NCBI GenBank assembly: GCA_022825185.1
Contig: JAJDYK010000051.1
Span: 1-10,986, forward strand
From: Candidatus Latescibacterota bacterium
GTDB taxonomy: Bacteria > Latescibacterota > UBA2968 > UBA8231
DNA: 10,986 nucleotides
Direction of reading: 5' to 3'
Made by a program: the position numbers and the translations under genes. The notes under the pieces were generated by a model. The model had not been told where the DNA came from. It ran no database searches and worked only from the letters and a program-made list of their open reading frames with translations. Shown here in pieces: positions 1 to 6,121 of the stretch (position 1 is its first letter; each line of letters begins with the position of its first letter).

Positions 1-86
1 CCGTCGCAACCCCAAGTGGGGAGAATCGCGGTGGCGATAGCCGCCCCGCTCGACTTGAGAAACTGACGTCTAGTTGATTTGTTCAT
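1..86 (-). CDS. Tat-exported protein, N-terminal fragment (runs off window)
   Basis: Only the first 28 codons are in the window. They begin at the ATG at 86-84, and a GAAGGAG site lies 5 bases upstream. The peptide opens MNKSTRRQFLK and continues with a short uncharged stretch (SSGAAIATAILPTWGC). This is a textbook twin-arginine signal: T-R-R-x-F-L-K, then a weakly hydrophobic core. The protein should therefore be exported folded through the Tat system. A Cys at residue 27 after Gly could be a lipobox (T-W-G-C), but Thr at -3 and Trp at -2 are poor for signal peptidase II, so lipidation is uncertain. The mature domain is outside the window and its function cannot be stated. It starts 10 bases after the stop of the beta-barrel gene, so it is the last visible cistron of the minus-strand operon. 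Confidence 0.8.
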   Translation of the reverse strand, partial: MNKSTRRQFLKSSGAAIATAILPTWGCD

Positions 87-91
87 GACAA

Positions 92-98
92 CTCCTTC
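92..98 (-). promoter_or_regulatory. Shine-Dalgarno site of the Tat-signal gene
   Basis: Read on the minus strand this is GAAGGAG, 5 bases before the ATG at 86. It overlaps the TGA stop (99-97) of the upstream beta-barrel gene. It fixes the start of a gene of which only 28 codons are visible, and it supports translation of both genes from one message. Confidence 0.75.
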
Positions 99-909
99 AG
101 CGAATGAGGGCCAACCCTAGGCCCAACGACGATCCGGCTCCGATGTTCTCGCCCTGGAAAACCGATTTCCACAACAAGTCGATCCACAGCGGGCCAACCA
201 CCCGCACGGCCACATTGCCACCTACTTCGGTGAAATCCCCCTCCGAAACCTGCACTACTCCGACCACTCCCCCCTCTGAGTCCGCCGCGAGCGTGTACAC
301 ACTGGCGACAAAGCCCTTGGCGAACAGCCACGGACGCGGCGTAGCCCCTAGCTCGACAAAATAGGACACTTGGTTGGAAAACGGGCCGCCGCGCAGCTTG
401 TACCCCACCTCGCCACCCGCGTAGAGCGGCAGCGGATAGAGCGACAGCCCCGCCAAGAGCCGCGCTCCCTGTTCGGAATAACCAGTACCAAGGGCCGGGT
501 CGAACTCTCGGTCGTACCCGCTGGGGAACGCGACATCGATCTGCGGCGACAACACCAGTCTGCCTTCGGTGAGCTGGTATTTCGCGCCGAGATGCACGTC
601 GCCCAGCCCCCAAGTGATGCGCTCGATAAAGGTATCCTCAGACACCAGCCGTCCCGCGCCGACTTGCCCGGTCAGCGTCAAGCGATCGTGCAACCCATAC
701 TCCCCGTAAACGAGGAGCTGGCGGGCGCGGAATCGATTGTCGTCCATGCCCATAGCGGCGCGTTGGCCCATGTCGTTAAATACCTCAGTGGTCGAGTAGT
801 GGATCCCCGAGAGCTTGGCGTAGTAGCCCCCCTTGGGCTGGCTCCAAGCTCCGGCCCAGCCATCGCCGGCCCAACACAGGGCCAACAAGCCCATTGCTAA
901 CCAACGCAT
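97..909 (-). CDS. Outer-membrane beta-barrel protein (MetA/transporter-like)
   Basis: A 270-residue protein. A signal peptide covers about residues 1-20 (Met-Arg, hydrophobic run, small residues G-W-A-G before the mature part). The rest alternates polar and hydrophobic residues in short strands with many Gly, Tyr and Trp, with no long hydrophobic helix, as expected for an outer-membrane barrel. The stretch GLGDVHLGAKYQL followed by a PQIDVAFPSGYD-like strand resembles the 'phenol degradation MetA'/transporter barrel family (PF13557), whose role is poorly known. The C-terminus ends in Leu-Ile-Arg rather than the classic terminal Phe. The ATG at 909 overlaps the last 13 bases of the glycosyltransferase gene; a second ATG lies 5 codons later and would also leave a signal peptide. 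It is in one operon with the sugar enzymes upstream and the Tat protein downstream. The barrel call is fairly firm; the substrate is unknown. Confidence 0.75.
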   Translation of the reverse strand: MRWLAMGLLALCWAGDGWAGAWSQPKGGYYAKLSGIHYSTTEVFNDMGQRAAMGMDDNRFRARQLLVYGEYGLHDRLTLTGQVGAGRLVSEDTFIERITWGLGDVHLGAKYQLTEGRLVLSPQIDVAFPSGYDREFDPALGTGYSEQGARLLAGLSLYPLPLYAGGEVGYKLRGGPFSNQVSYFVELGATPRPWLFAKGFVASVYTLAADSEGGVVGVVQVSEGDFTEVGGNVAVRVVGPLWIDLLWKSVFQGENIGAGSSLGLGLALIR

Positions 910-2057
910 TTCTCGATCCCTTTCCGCGGTACAATCCGCTCGTAGAGTGCTAATAGTTTCTCGCCCTCGGCCTCCCAGTTAAAATGCTCTTCAGCCGCTC
1001 GCCGCGCCTGCGTCCCCTTGACCTGCGCTGCCGCCGGATCGTCGAGCAAATACCCGATGGCACGCGCATGGGCAACCGGGTCGCTCGGGTCGGCGAGCAG
1101 CCCCCAATCCGCGACCGCAAGAAATCTGCGAATAGAAGGTAAATCACTGGCGACTACGGGCAAACCGCAGGCTAGGTACTCAAAAAGCTTGGTCGGCACG
1201 AAAGAGGCCAAATTCTTGGGCGAGACCTGCCCCGGCACCAAGCCGATCTGGCACGCGGCAATCGTCGCCCCTAATTCGTCGTACGGCACGCGCTTTTCAC
1301 TGTAGTGGATCTGTTCTTCCAGTCCCCACTCCCGTCGGAAGGCCTCAAACCGCTCCCGCAGCTCCTGCGAGTGAAACGTCCCGACGCTCAAGAGGCGAAC
1401 CTGCGGGTGGGTCTTGGCCAGTTCGCGCATGATTTCGAGCAGGAACAGTCCGCCCCGATCTTCGGATAGCGAGCCAATGTGGACCAAGGCGCAAGGACCT
1501 AACTCGCTGCAGCCGGGGGAATACCACTCCAAGCGCGGATAATTCTTCACCACCGCAAAGGGACGCTTGGCAAAGCGATCTTCTTGCTCCTCAACCACTC
1601 CGACCACGGCCGTGACAAAGTAGCGCGCGAGCACGCGTTCCCCCCAATCGACCAATCGCGCAAGAGGCCGCCGCAGCCGCTCAGGCACCCACGGCCGCAC
1701 CATCGCCACCAGTGGGAAGTGCTCGTGGACGTCGTAGATGACCCGGCGACCGCAGAGCTTGAGCACCGCACCCACCGGCAACAACTCGGGATCGTGGAAG
1801 TGGAAACAAGCGGCGTTCGCACCTAGTCCGACGCGCAGCAAACGCCACAGATTCAAAATCCGCTGGCCGACCCCTCGCGCCACTGGTACGGTCTGCACGC
1901 GCACCCCTGCTCGCTCTCCACACCACTCCTCCGGCCCTGGCCCTACCACCGTCACCGCGTAGCCCGCACGCGCCAAGGTCTGCGCTTGTTTGTAGAAAAT
2001 CCGCGCGTCAAACGGGCTGTGGACATTCGTCAGGTGGTACACCTCAGGCGCAGCCAA
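897..2057 (-). CDS. Glycosyltransferase, family 4 type (GT-B fold)
   Basis: A 386-residue protein from a TTG start. It should transfer a sugar from an activated donor onto a glycan or lipid acceptor at the cytoplasmic membrane. The N-terminal half has VYHLTNVHSPFDARIFYK, and FHFHDPELLPVG around residues 86-95, followed by RVIYDVHEHFP, a pattern common in polysaccharide GT4 enzymes. The C-terminal donor-binding half has VHIGSLSEDRGG and PTKLFEYLACGLPVVASDLP, with Glu293 as the nucleotide-sugar ribose-binding Glu. The first Glu of the usual E-x7-E pair is Ser285 here, as in many members of this subgroup. The frame stays open upstream to 2234, but that part overlaps the WbqC-like gene and looks unlike the family. 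The TTG at 2057 has GGGAGG six bases before it and places the family N-terminus correctly. It overlaps the upstream gene by 14 bases and the barrel gene by 13. Donor and acceptor cannot be told. Confidence 0.88.
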   Translation of the reverse strand: MAAPEVYHLTNVHSPFDARIFYKQAQTLARAGYAVTVVGPGPEEWCGERAGVRVQTVPVARGVGQRILNLWRLLRVGLGANAACFHFHDPELLPVGAVLKLCGRRVIYDVHEHFPLVAMVRPWVPERLRRPLARLVDWGERVLARYFVTAVVGVVEEQEDRFAKRPFAVVKNYPRLEWYSPGCSELGPCALVHIGSLSEDRGGLFLLEIMRELAKTHPQVRLLSVGTFHSQELRERFEAFRREWGLEEQIHYSEKRVPYDELGATIAACQIGLVPGQVSPKNLASFVPTKLFEYLACGLPVVASDLPSIRRFLAVADWGLLADPSDPVAHARAIGYLLDDPAAAQVKGTQARRAAEEHFNWEAEGEKLLALYERIVPRKGIEKCVG

Positions 2058-2739
2058 AAAGCACCTCCCTGCTTTGTGGGCCGCAGTTAAAGAGCAAATC
2101 CAACACCGACATCTCGGCGACAAAATCCGCGTGACACTGGGGGTACACCGGGTGTTCAAAGCGGGTAAAGCGGCATTCAAGGCCCGCCGCGACAAATGCC
2201 TCAGCGTCCAAATACGCCTTTGAAGCCCCCTCACCCGACAGGTACACCTGACAGTCGCACGCCTGGGTCATATCCACCAAGCGCAAGGTCCGCTCGTCCC
2301 GCAGGTCCATCTGCGAGCTGAAGCGGACTTCAACCTCCAAGTCCAAGAGCTTTAACAGGTGGCGCAGCAAGGCCACGTTTAAGTCGAGCAACTGGGTCCA
2401 AGCAGTCGCGTATAAATCCTCTATTGCCGGAGCGTACTCATCAAAAAAAGGCGCGTGGCCGTAGTGCCAGCGCAGGGCTTGGCGGTGCTTGCGCCGCCAA
2501 TCGTCGTCGGGCGGAATCTGCACATCGCATATCCGCTGCTGGCCCCGGCCCCGCGTCAGCACCGGCACGGTCAGCCATTGCCAGCCATCGGCCGTGCGGA
2601 TGCGGTTGCGGTTGGTCAAGCTACCCCGGCTGTATTGCACGTCGTCGGCCAAGACCCACACGTCGGCTTGCCCCACCTTGTGAAACAAGCCCAGCCAAGG
2701 CAGGAAATTGGGCTGGTGCGCCGCCAGCACCCGGCTCAT
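2044..2739 (-). CDS. WbqC-like family protein
   Basis: A 231-residue protein beginning MSRVLAAHQPNFLPWLG, the hallmark opening of the WbqC-like family (PF08889): a short beta strand, then H-Q-P-x-F/Y-L-P-W. Later come DDVQYSRGSLTNRNRI (residues about 33-48), WLTVPV, and a C-terminal HPVYPQ-x-H motif, all usual for the family, and the length is normal. Family members sit in O-antigen and other glycan clusters. Their reaction is, to my knowledge, not firmly established, so no enzymatic role is assigned. The ATG at 2739 shares its A with the TAA stop of the deacetylase gene (TAATG), a sign of coupled translation. A GTG four codons earlier (2751) is an alternative start. Position between a PIG-L deacetylase and a glycosyltransferase suggests modification of the same amino sugar. 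Confidence 0.85.
   Translation of the reverse strand: MSRVLAAHQPNFLPWLGLFHKVGQADVWVLADDVQYSRGSLTNRNRIRTADGWQWLTVPVLTRGRGQQRICDVQIPPDDDWRRKHRQALRWHYGHAPFFDEYAPAIEDLYATAWTQLLDLNVALLRHLLKLLDLEVEVRFSSQMDLRDERTLRLVDMTQACDCQVYLSGEGASKAYLDAEAFVAAGLECRFTRFEHPVYPQCHADFVAEMSVLDLLFNCGPQSREVLFGCA
2064..2069 (-). promoter_or_regulatory. Shine-Dalgarno site that sets the glycosyltransferase TTG start
   Basis: Minus-strand GGGAGG, six bases before the TTG at 2057 and inside the end of the WbqC-like gene. It is the reason for choosing the rare TTG start over the long upstream extension, and over a GTG at 2042, which has no comparable site. Confidence 0.6.
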
Positions 2740-3371
2740 TACCTTATCCACCTGAGCACGTCAAATGCCTCGGCGTACTCCACCATAATCTGCCCACCCC
2801 TAGTCCGCGCCCAACTCCATATAAACTCCTCTTGGGTATATGGACGATGCTGTTGCGACTGGTAGCAGCGCAGCGCGGCGATCTTGGTCTGAACGTGATC
2901 GCGAGTGAGCACGCAAAAATGTCGATAGTCAAAACTCAAGTTATTCCACGGCAACTCATAGCCGAGCACAGTGACCGTCTTAAAGGCGCGCAGACCCTCA
3001 ATGTGAACGGTTTGGTGATCTTGATGCAGGTCTTGGGCGCTGGGCAAGAACACGGTCGCTGGATCAATCTCTCTTTTCATCCTCACCAACTCTTCGAGGA
3101 TTTCTTGGCGCATGTGGGGCAAATGACGCACTTTATACTTATAGACCAGCAGATTCGCCGCAGGGATCCCCAGCACCTTCGTGCCCTGTCGCACTTCCTT
3201 TTCCAGAATGTCGGGAGGAAAGGGCGGCGGCACCGACTCGGCAGCCGTGGAAAAGGCCGCATAGTACACCTCGCGCCCCTCCTCGACCATGCGGCTGATC
3301 GTCCCCCCGCAGCCAAGCTCGCCGTCGTCCGTGTGCGGCGCGAGCACCAAGACCCGGTTATTTGTCGCCAC
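2739..3371 (-). CDS. PIG-L / LmbE family N-deacetylase
   Basis: A 210-residue protein of the PIG-L/LmbE fold, whose members are zinc-dependent deacetylases of N-acetylglucosamine-type sugars. The metal site is visible: VLAPHTDDGELGCGGT at residues 9-24, with His13 and Asp16 as expected zinc ligands and Asp15 as the catalytic base, and DLHQDHQTVH around 114-123 with His119 as the third ligand. Thr14 stands where most members have Pro, and Gly17 follows the Asp pair where many have Glu, with Glu18 next; I recall such HTDD-x-E variants in the family. The start is GTG at 3371, with AGGAG six bases upstream, and overlaps the aminotransferase by 14 bases. Length is near the lower end of normal. In this operon it probably deacetylates an N-acyl amino sugar or its glycoconjugate in the cytoplasm; the substrate is unknown. 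Confidence 0.87.
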   Translation of the reverse strand: MATNNRVLVLAPHTDDGELGCGGTISRMVEEGREVYYAAFSTAAESVPPPFPPDILEKEVRQGTKVLGIPAANLLVYKYKVRHLPHMRQEILEELVRMKREIDPATVFLPSAQDLHQDHQTVHIEGLRAFKTVTVLGYELPWNNLSFDYRHFCVLTRDHVQTKIAALRCYQSQQHRPYTQEEFIWSWARTRGGQIMVEYAEAFDVLRWIR

Positions 3372-4512
3372 AACAATCTCCTTTTACCTCGGCCAACAGT
3401 TCCGCCAAGCCACAGCACACCATTTCCACGGCCTCGTCGCTCAAGCCCGGAAACATCGGCAGGCTCACCACCTGCGCTAGCACTTCCTCGGCAACGGGAA
3501 AATCCCCGGGGCCATAACCCAACTCCCGCTGGTAAAACGGCGTCAAGTGGCACGGGGGCCAGTACACACTCCCCGCTTCAATCCCCCAGCGCTCGCGCAA
3601 CTGGGCGACCACCCACTCGCGTCTTTTCCCGGCGGGCAAGCGCACGGGAAACTTGTAGTACGCGTGTACTCGGCCCGAGAATTCCGGCAAGAGCACATCA
3701 CCACACCCCAAGCGCGTGAACGCGTCCCGGTAGCGGGCGGCGAGGCGATTGCGCTCGGCGGTGTGCTCACCCAACCGCGCCAATTGCCGCAGGCCGAGGG
3801 CCGCGCTCAGTTCGGGCAAGCGGTAGTTGTTGCCCAAGCGCTCCAACGAGCGGCCTTTTGCGCTCACCCCATGCGTGCGGAAGCTCCGCGCAAAGTCGGC
3901 CAAATCGCGGTCGTTGGTGCTCAACATGCCCCCCTCGCCCGTCGTCAGCGGCTTAGTCGGGAAAAAGGAAAAGGCCGCGGCATCGCCCAAACTTCCAGCC
4001 AGTTGGCCGTCGGCACTAGCACCGTGAGCGTGGGCCGCATCTTCGAGCAGCAACAGCCCGCGTGCACGGCAAAACGAGCGAATGTCCTCAATGTCGGGCG
4101 CAATTAGGCCGGCGATGTGGACCACAACTACGGCCCGCGTCTTTTCCCCGACCTGGGCCTCAATCTGCGGCAGGCCGCTCGACAGGGTCTGCGGGTCGAT
4201 GTCGCAGAGGACAGGCCGACCGCCAGCCAACAGCGCAGCGTTGGACGAGGCAATAAACGTATTCGTCGGCACCACCACTTCCCGCCCTTCAACCCCCCAA
4301 TAGCGCAAGGCCACCTCTAACGGCGCGGTCCCCGAGCTCATACCCACCGCGTGTTCCGCGCCCACACACGCGGCAAACTCCTGCTCGAACCGCTCCAAGT
4401 ACGGCCCCATCGTCAGGCGTCCGCTGCGGAGGATAGCGGCAAAATCCTCGAGCAGCGCAGCCACATCCTCCTCGGGGATACAGGGCCTTGTCTGGGGCAC
4501 TTTAGGCTGCAC
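3358..4512 (-). CDS. DegT/DnrJ/EryC1/StrS-type sugar aminotransferase
   Basis: A 384-residue, full-length member of the PLP-dependent family that aminates nucleotide-linked keto-sugars, usually with glutamate as amino donor. The opening has the expected ILRSGRLTMGPYLERFEQEFA (about 27-47). SSGTAPLEVAL binds the PLP phosphate, VVPTNTFIAS follows, EDAAHAHGA holds Asp158 that pairs with the PLP nitrogen, and SFFPTKPLTTGEGGML carries the Schiff-base Lys187. GNNYRLPELSAALG and the C-terminal HAYYKFPVRL and SLPMFPGL motifs are also present. Lys187 argues for transamination rather than the dehydratase variants that lack it. The start is GTG at 4512 with no clear Shine-Dalgarno of its own; a GTG at 4500 is an alternative. 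The start lies inside the end of a mini-ORF (4502-4582) that has a good site, so translation may be coupled. It is the first large gene of the minus-strand operon. The sugar substrate is unknown. Confidence 0.9.
   Translation of the reverse strand: MQPKVPQTRPCIPEEDVAALLEDFAAILRSGRLTMGPYLERFEQEFAACVGAEHAVGMSSGTAPLEVALRYWGVEGREVVVPTNTFIASSNAALLAGGRPVLCDIDPQTLSSGLPQIEAQVGEKTRAVVVVHIAGLIAPDIEDIRSFCRARGLLLLEDAAHAHGASADGQLAGSLGDAAAFSFFPTKPLTTGEGGMLSTNDRDLADFARSFRTHGVSAKGRSLERLGNNYRLPELSAALGLRQLARLGEHTAERNRLAARYRDAFTRLGCGDVLLPEFSGRVHAYYKFPVRLPAGKRREWVVAQLRERWGIEAGSVYWPPCHLTPFYQRELGYGPGDFPVAEEVLAQVVSLPMFPGLSDEAVEMVCCGLAELLAEVKGDCCGDK
3378..3382 (-). promoter_or_regulatory. Shine-Dalgarno site of the PIG-L gene (GTG start)
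   Basis: Minus-strand AGGAG within AAAAGGAG, six bases before the GTG at 3371 and inside the last codons of the aminotransferase gene. It decides the GTG start; the encoded N-terminus leads directly into the VLVLAPH strand typical of the family. Confidence 0.65.
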
Positions 4513-4582
4513 GGTCGCGCCCGTCTTCTTGGCCTAGCGCACTACTCTCCAAACTATCCGCTTCTAACACCAATACTTTCAC
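4502..4582 (-). CDS. Candidate 26-codon leader ORF upstream of the aminotransferase
   Basis: Starts GTG at 4582, eight bases after a clean AAGGAG (4596-4591), and ends TAA at 4504-4502, past the GTG start of the aminotransferase at 4512. The peptide would read VKVLVLEADSLESSALGQED and end GRDRAA. No family is recognised. The opening K-V-L-V-L resembles the first strand of many Rossmann-type enzymes, so it could be the remnant of a lost gene. It could also be a leader peptide whose ribosomes reinitiate at the aminotransferase, which lacks its own site. It shows none of the runs of one amino acid or terminator pairing typical of attenuators. The case rests on the ribosome site and the stop/start overlap only. 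Confidence 0.4.
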   Translation of the reverse strand: MKVLVLEADSLESSALGQEDGRDRAA

Positions 4583-4590
4583 TGCAAAAA

Positions 4591-4596
4591 CTCCTT
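4591..4596 (-). promoter_or_regulatory. Shine-Dalgarno site at the head of the sugar operon
   Basis: Minus-strand AAGGAG, eight bases before the GTG of the mini-ORF. It is the only strong ribosome binding site between the divergent ispG gene and the aminotransferase start, which makes it the probable entry point for the whole operon. Confidence 0.5.
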
Positions 4597-4682
4597 AATC
4601 AATTGAATGCCCTGCAACATACACAAATACACAAAGAGGCGCGTTTCCAGCAAGAGAGAACGCCGCGCTGCGTCTCCTTCCT

Positions 4683-4710
4683 TTGACAAACAGGACCTCG
4701 CGTTTAACTT
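4683..4710 (+). promoter_or_regulatory. Candidate sigma70-type promoter of ispG
   Basis: A perfect -35 box TTGACA (4683-4688) is followed after 16 bases by TAACTT (4705-4710), a weak -10 box matching 3 of 6 consensus bases. An overlapping TTTAAC at 4703 matches better but leaves only 14 bases of spacing. With the 4705 box, transcription would begin near 4716-4718, at the ispG ATG itself. The call depends mostly on the -35 box. Confidence 0.35.
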
Positions 4711-4717
4711 TTGGAAC

Positions 4718-5854
4718 ATGAACCCAACGACTCGGAATCCCACCCGCTCAGTTCAAATCGGCCGCACGACCATTGGCGGTGATCACCCCATTGCCGTGCA
4801 AAGCATGGCCGCTACTCGCACCCAAGACACAGAGGCCACCATCCGCCAGCTCCGGCTCTTAGCTGAGGCGGGGGCAGATGTCATCCGCGTGGCCGTAGAT
4901 AGCAAAAAAGACGTCGAAGCCCTCGCCCAAATCGCGCCGACCGTTGACGTGCCGCTGTCCGTGGATTTGCAAGAAAACTATCGGTTGGTGAGCAGCGTGG
5001 CACCGCACGTAGAAAAAATCCGCTACAACCCCGGACACCTCTACCACCACGAAAAGAACAAGCCAGTCGCCGACAAGGTCGCCTTTATTGCCGACGAGGC
5101 CGCCAAGCACGACTGCGCCCTGCGCGTGGGAGTCAACTGCGGCTCGGTCGATCCGGCCCAAGCCGAACGCTTTCCGGCTGACGACTCCATCTCGCCCATG
5201 ATCGCCTCGGCCTTAGAGCACTGCGAGCTACTCGACCGCTTGGGTTTCACGCGTTACTGCGTCTCGCTCAAGGACTCCGATCCCGCCAAGGTCATTGCCG
5301 CCAACACTCGCTTTGCCCAACAGCGGCCCGACGTGCCCCTGCACCTCGGCGTCACCGAGGCCGGGATGCCCCCCGAAGGCGTGATCAAAACCCGCATTGC
5401 CTTTGAACAACTCATCAGCGCCGGTATTGGCGACACCATTCGCGTGTCGCTGACCTTGCCGTTTGACGACAAGGGCGAAGAGGTCAAAGTCGGGCGGCAG
5501 ATCCTCGACGACATCTACTCGGGCCGCTTCCGCTCAGTCCCCAAGTTGCTCCCAGCCGGGCTGAACATCATCTCCTGCCCTTCCTGTTCGCGGGTGGAAA
5601 ACGAAGCCTTCATCGACTTAGCCCACCAAGTGCGCGAGCTGACCGAGTACGCCCGCGATCACCAGATCACCATCGCCGTCATGGGCTGCCGGGTCAACGG
5701 CCCAGGCGAGACCGACGACGCCGACTTGGGACTGTGGTGCGCCCCCAACTTCGTCAACCTCAAGCGCGGCCCCCAACTCATCGGCCAGTTTCCGTACGAC
5801 AAGGTCCTCGACGTGCTCAAAGAGCAAGTTGACGAGCTGATTGCCGCTGGCTAA
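4718..5854 (+). CDS. ispG: 4-hydroxy-3-methylbut-2-en-1-yl diphosphate synthase
   Basis: A 378-residue IspG (GcpE), the [4Fe-4S] enzyme that reductively opens 2-C-methyl-D-erythritol 2,4-cyclodiphosphate to HMBPP, the next-to-last step of the MEP isoprenoid pathway. The TIM-barrel half has [38 protein letters not shown] and GVTEAG. The C-terminal half has CPSC (Cys287, Cys290) and [10 protein letters not shown] (Cys324, Glu331), the three cysteines and one Glu that hold the cluster. Length matches the usual bacterial one-piece enzyme of about 370 residues, without the large insert found in plants and some bacteria. The frame is open back to an ATG at 4607, but that extension is Arg/Lys-rich, has no ribosome site and is unlike the family. 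The ATG at 4718 fits best, although only a GGA two bases away precedes it. DLQENYRL and [15 protein letters not shown] recall planctomycete-type IspG. It stands alone between two clusters. Confidence 0.95.
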   Translation: MNPTTRNPTRSVQIGRTTIGGDHPIAVQSMAATRTQDTEATIRQLRLLAEAGADVIRVAVDSKKDVEALAQIAPTVDVPLSVDLQENYRLVSSVAPHVEKIRYNPGHLYHHEKNKPVADKVAFIADEAAKHDCALRVGVNCGSVDPAQAERFPADDSISPMIASALEHCELLDRLGFTRYCVSLKDSDPAKVIAANTRFAQQRPDVPLHLGVTEAGMPPEGVIKTRIAFEQLISAGIGDTIRVSLTLPFDDKGEEVKVGRQILDDIYSGRFRSVPKLLPAGLNIISCPSCSRVENEAFIDLAHQVRELTEYARDHQITIAVMGCRVNGPGETDDADLGLWCAPNFVNLKRGPQLIGQFPYDKVLDVLKEQVDELIAAG

Positions 5855-5883
5855 GGCCTTAGTAGGAAGTCTTTAGATAACCA

Positions 5884-6121
5884 ATGCCGACAGTGTTGAG
5901 AGAAGGGCCGTATCGCTTCTTCTTTTATGCAAGTGATCACACAGAGCCTCAGCACATCCATTGTAGAACGCGACGACCGAGTCGCCAAATTCTGGTTGGA
6001 CCCAGTGAGGCTACAAAGGAGCGGTGGGATGACTCGCTCAGAGATACGCCAGATTGCAAGGATAATCGAAAAAAATCAAACTGTTCTTATGGAGTCATGG
6101 GATGGATATTTCGACAATTGA
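5884..6121 (+). pseudogene. DUF4160 family gene, broken by a one-base insertion
   Basis: The first frame reads MPTVLREGPYRFFFYASDHT and EPQHIH, then turns into unrelated sequence. The next frame takes over exactly there with VERDDRVAKFWLDP, RLQRSGGMTRSEI and ends MESWDGYFDN at TGA 6119-6121. Joined, they give a 78-residue protein with the complete DUF4160 pattern (PF13711): M-P-T-V-L, G-P-Y-R-F-F-F-Y, E-P-x-H-x-H-V, K-F-W-L-D-P. The extra base is one T in CATTGTAGAA near 5960-5961, where CATGTAGAA is expected. The cause may be a true pseudogene, a sequencing or assembly error, or, less likely, programmed shifting, since no slippery run is present. The function of DUF4160 is unknown; it is commonly paired with DUF2442, as here, and such pairs have been suggested to be toxin-antitoxin-like. 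G+C is about 48% by hand count over 5881-6120, below its neighbours. Confidence 0.85.

Noticed and set aside
2058..2234. Upstream extension of the glycosyltransferase frame by about 59 codons
   Set aside because: It lies wholly within the WbqC-like gene in another frame, is rich in Arg and Cys unlike the family, and the TTG at 2057 has a better ribosome site and family fit.
897..3371. Bacillithiol-like thiol pathway (GT4 plus PIG-L resembling BshA and BshB)
   Set aside because: The glycosyltransferase has polysaccharide-type motifs, there is no BshC-like ligase, and a DegT aminotransferase and WbqC-like protein point to glycan sugar chemistry.
2424..3719. Long plus-strand open frame of 431 codons
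   Set aside because: It runs opposite to the WbqC-like, PIG-L and aminotransferase genes, is rich in Arg, Pro and Ser, and shows no recognisable motif; it is an antisense shadow of GC-rich coding sequence.
4597..4700. Promoter for the minus-strand sugar operon in the divergent gap
   Set aside because: Candidates such as TTGCTG and TATTTG with an 18-base spacer match the consensus too poorly to report; the promoter is probably here but cannot be placed.
4607..4717. Longer N-terminus of IspG from the ATG at 4607
   Set aside because: The added 37 residues are basic and low in family likeness, no ribosome site precedes the ATG, and the stretch contains the candidate promoter.
5851..5862. Perfect 12-base palindrome CTAAGGCCTTAG over the ispG stop
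   Set aside because: A loopless 6+6 palindrome is expected a few times by chance in 11 kb; it has no loop and no T run, so it is neither a terminator nor clearly an operator.
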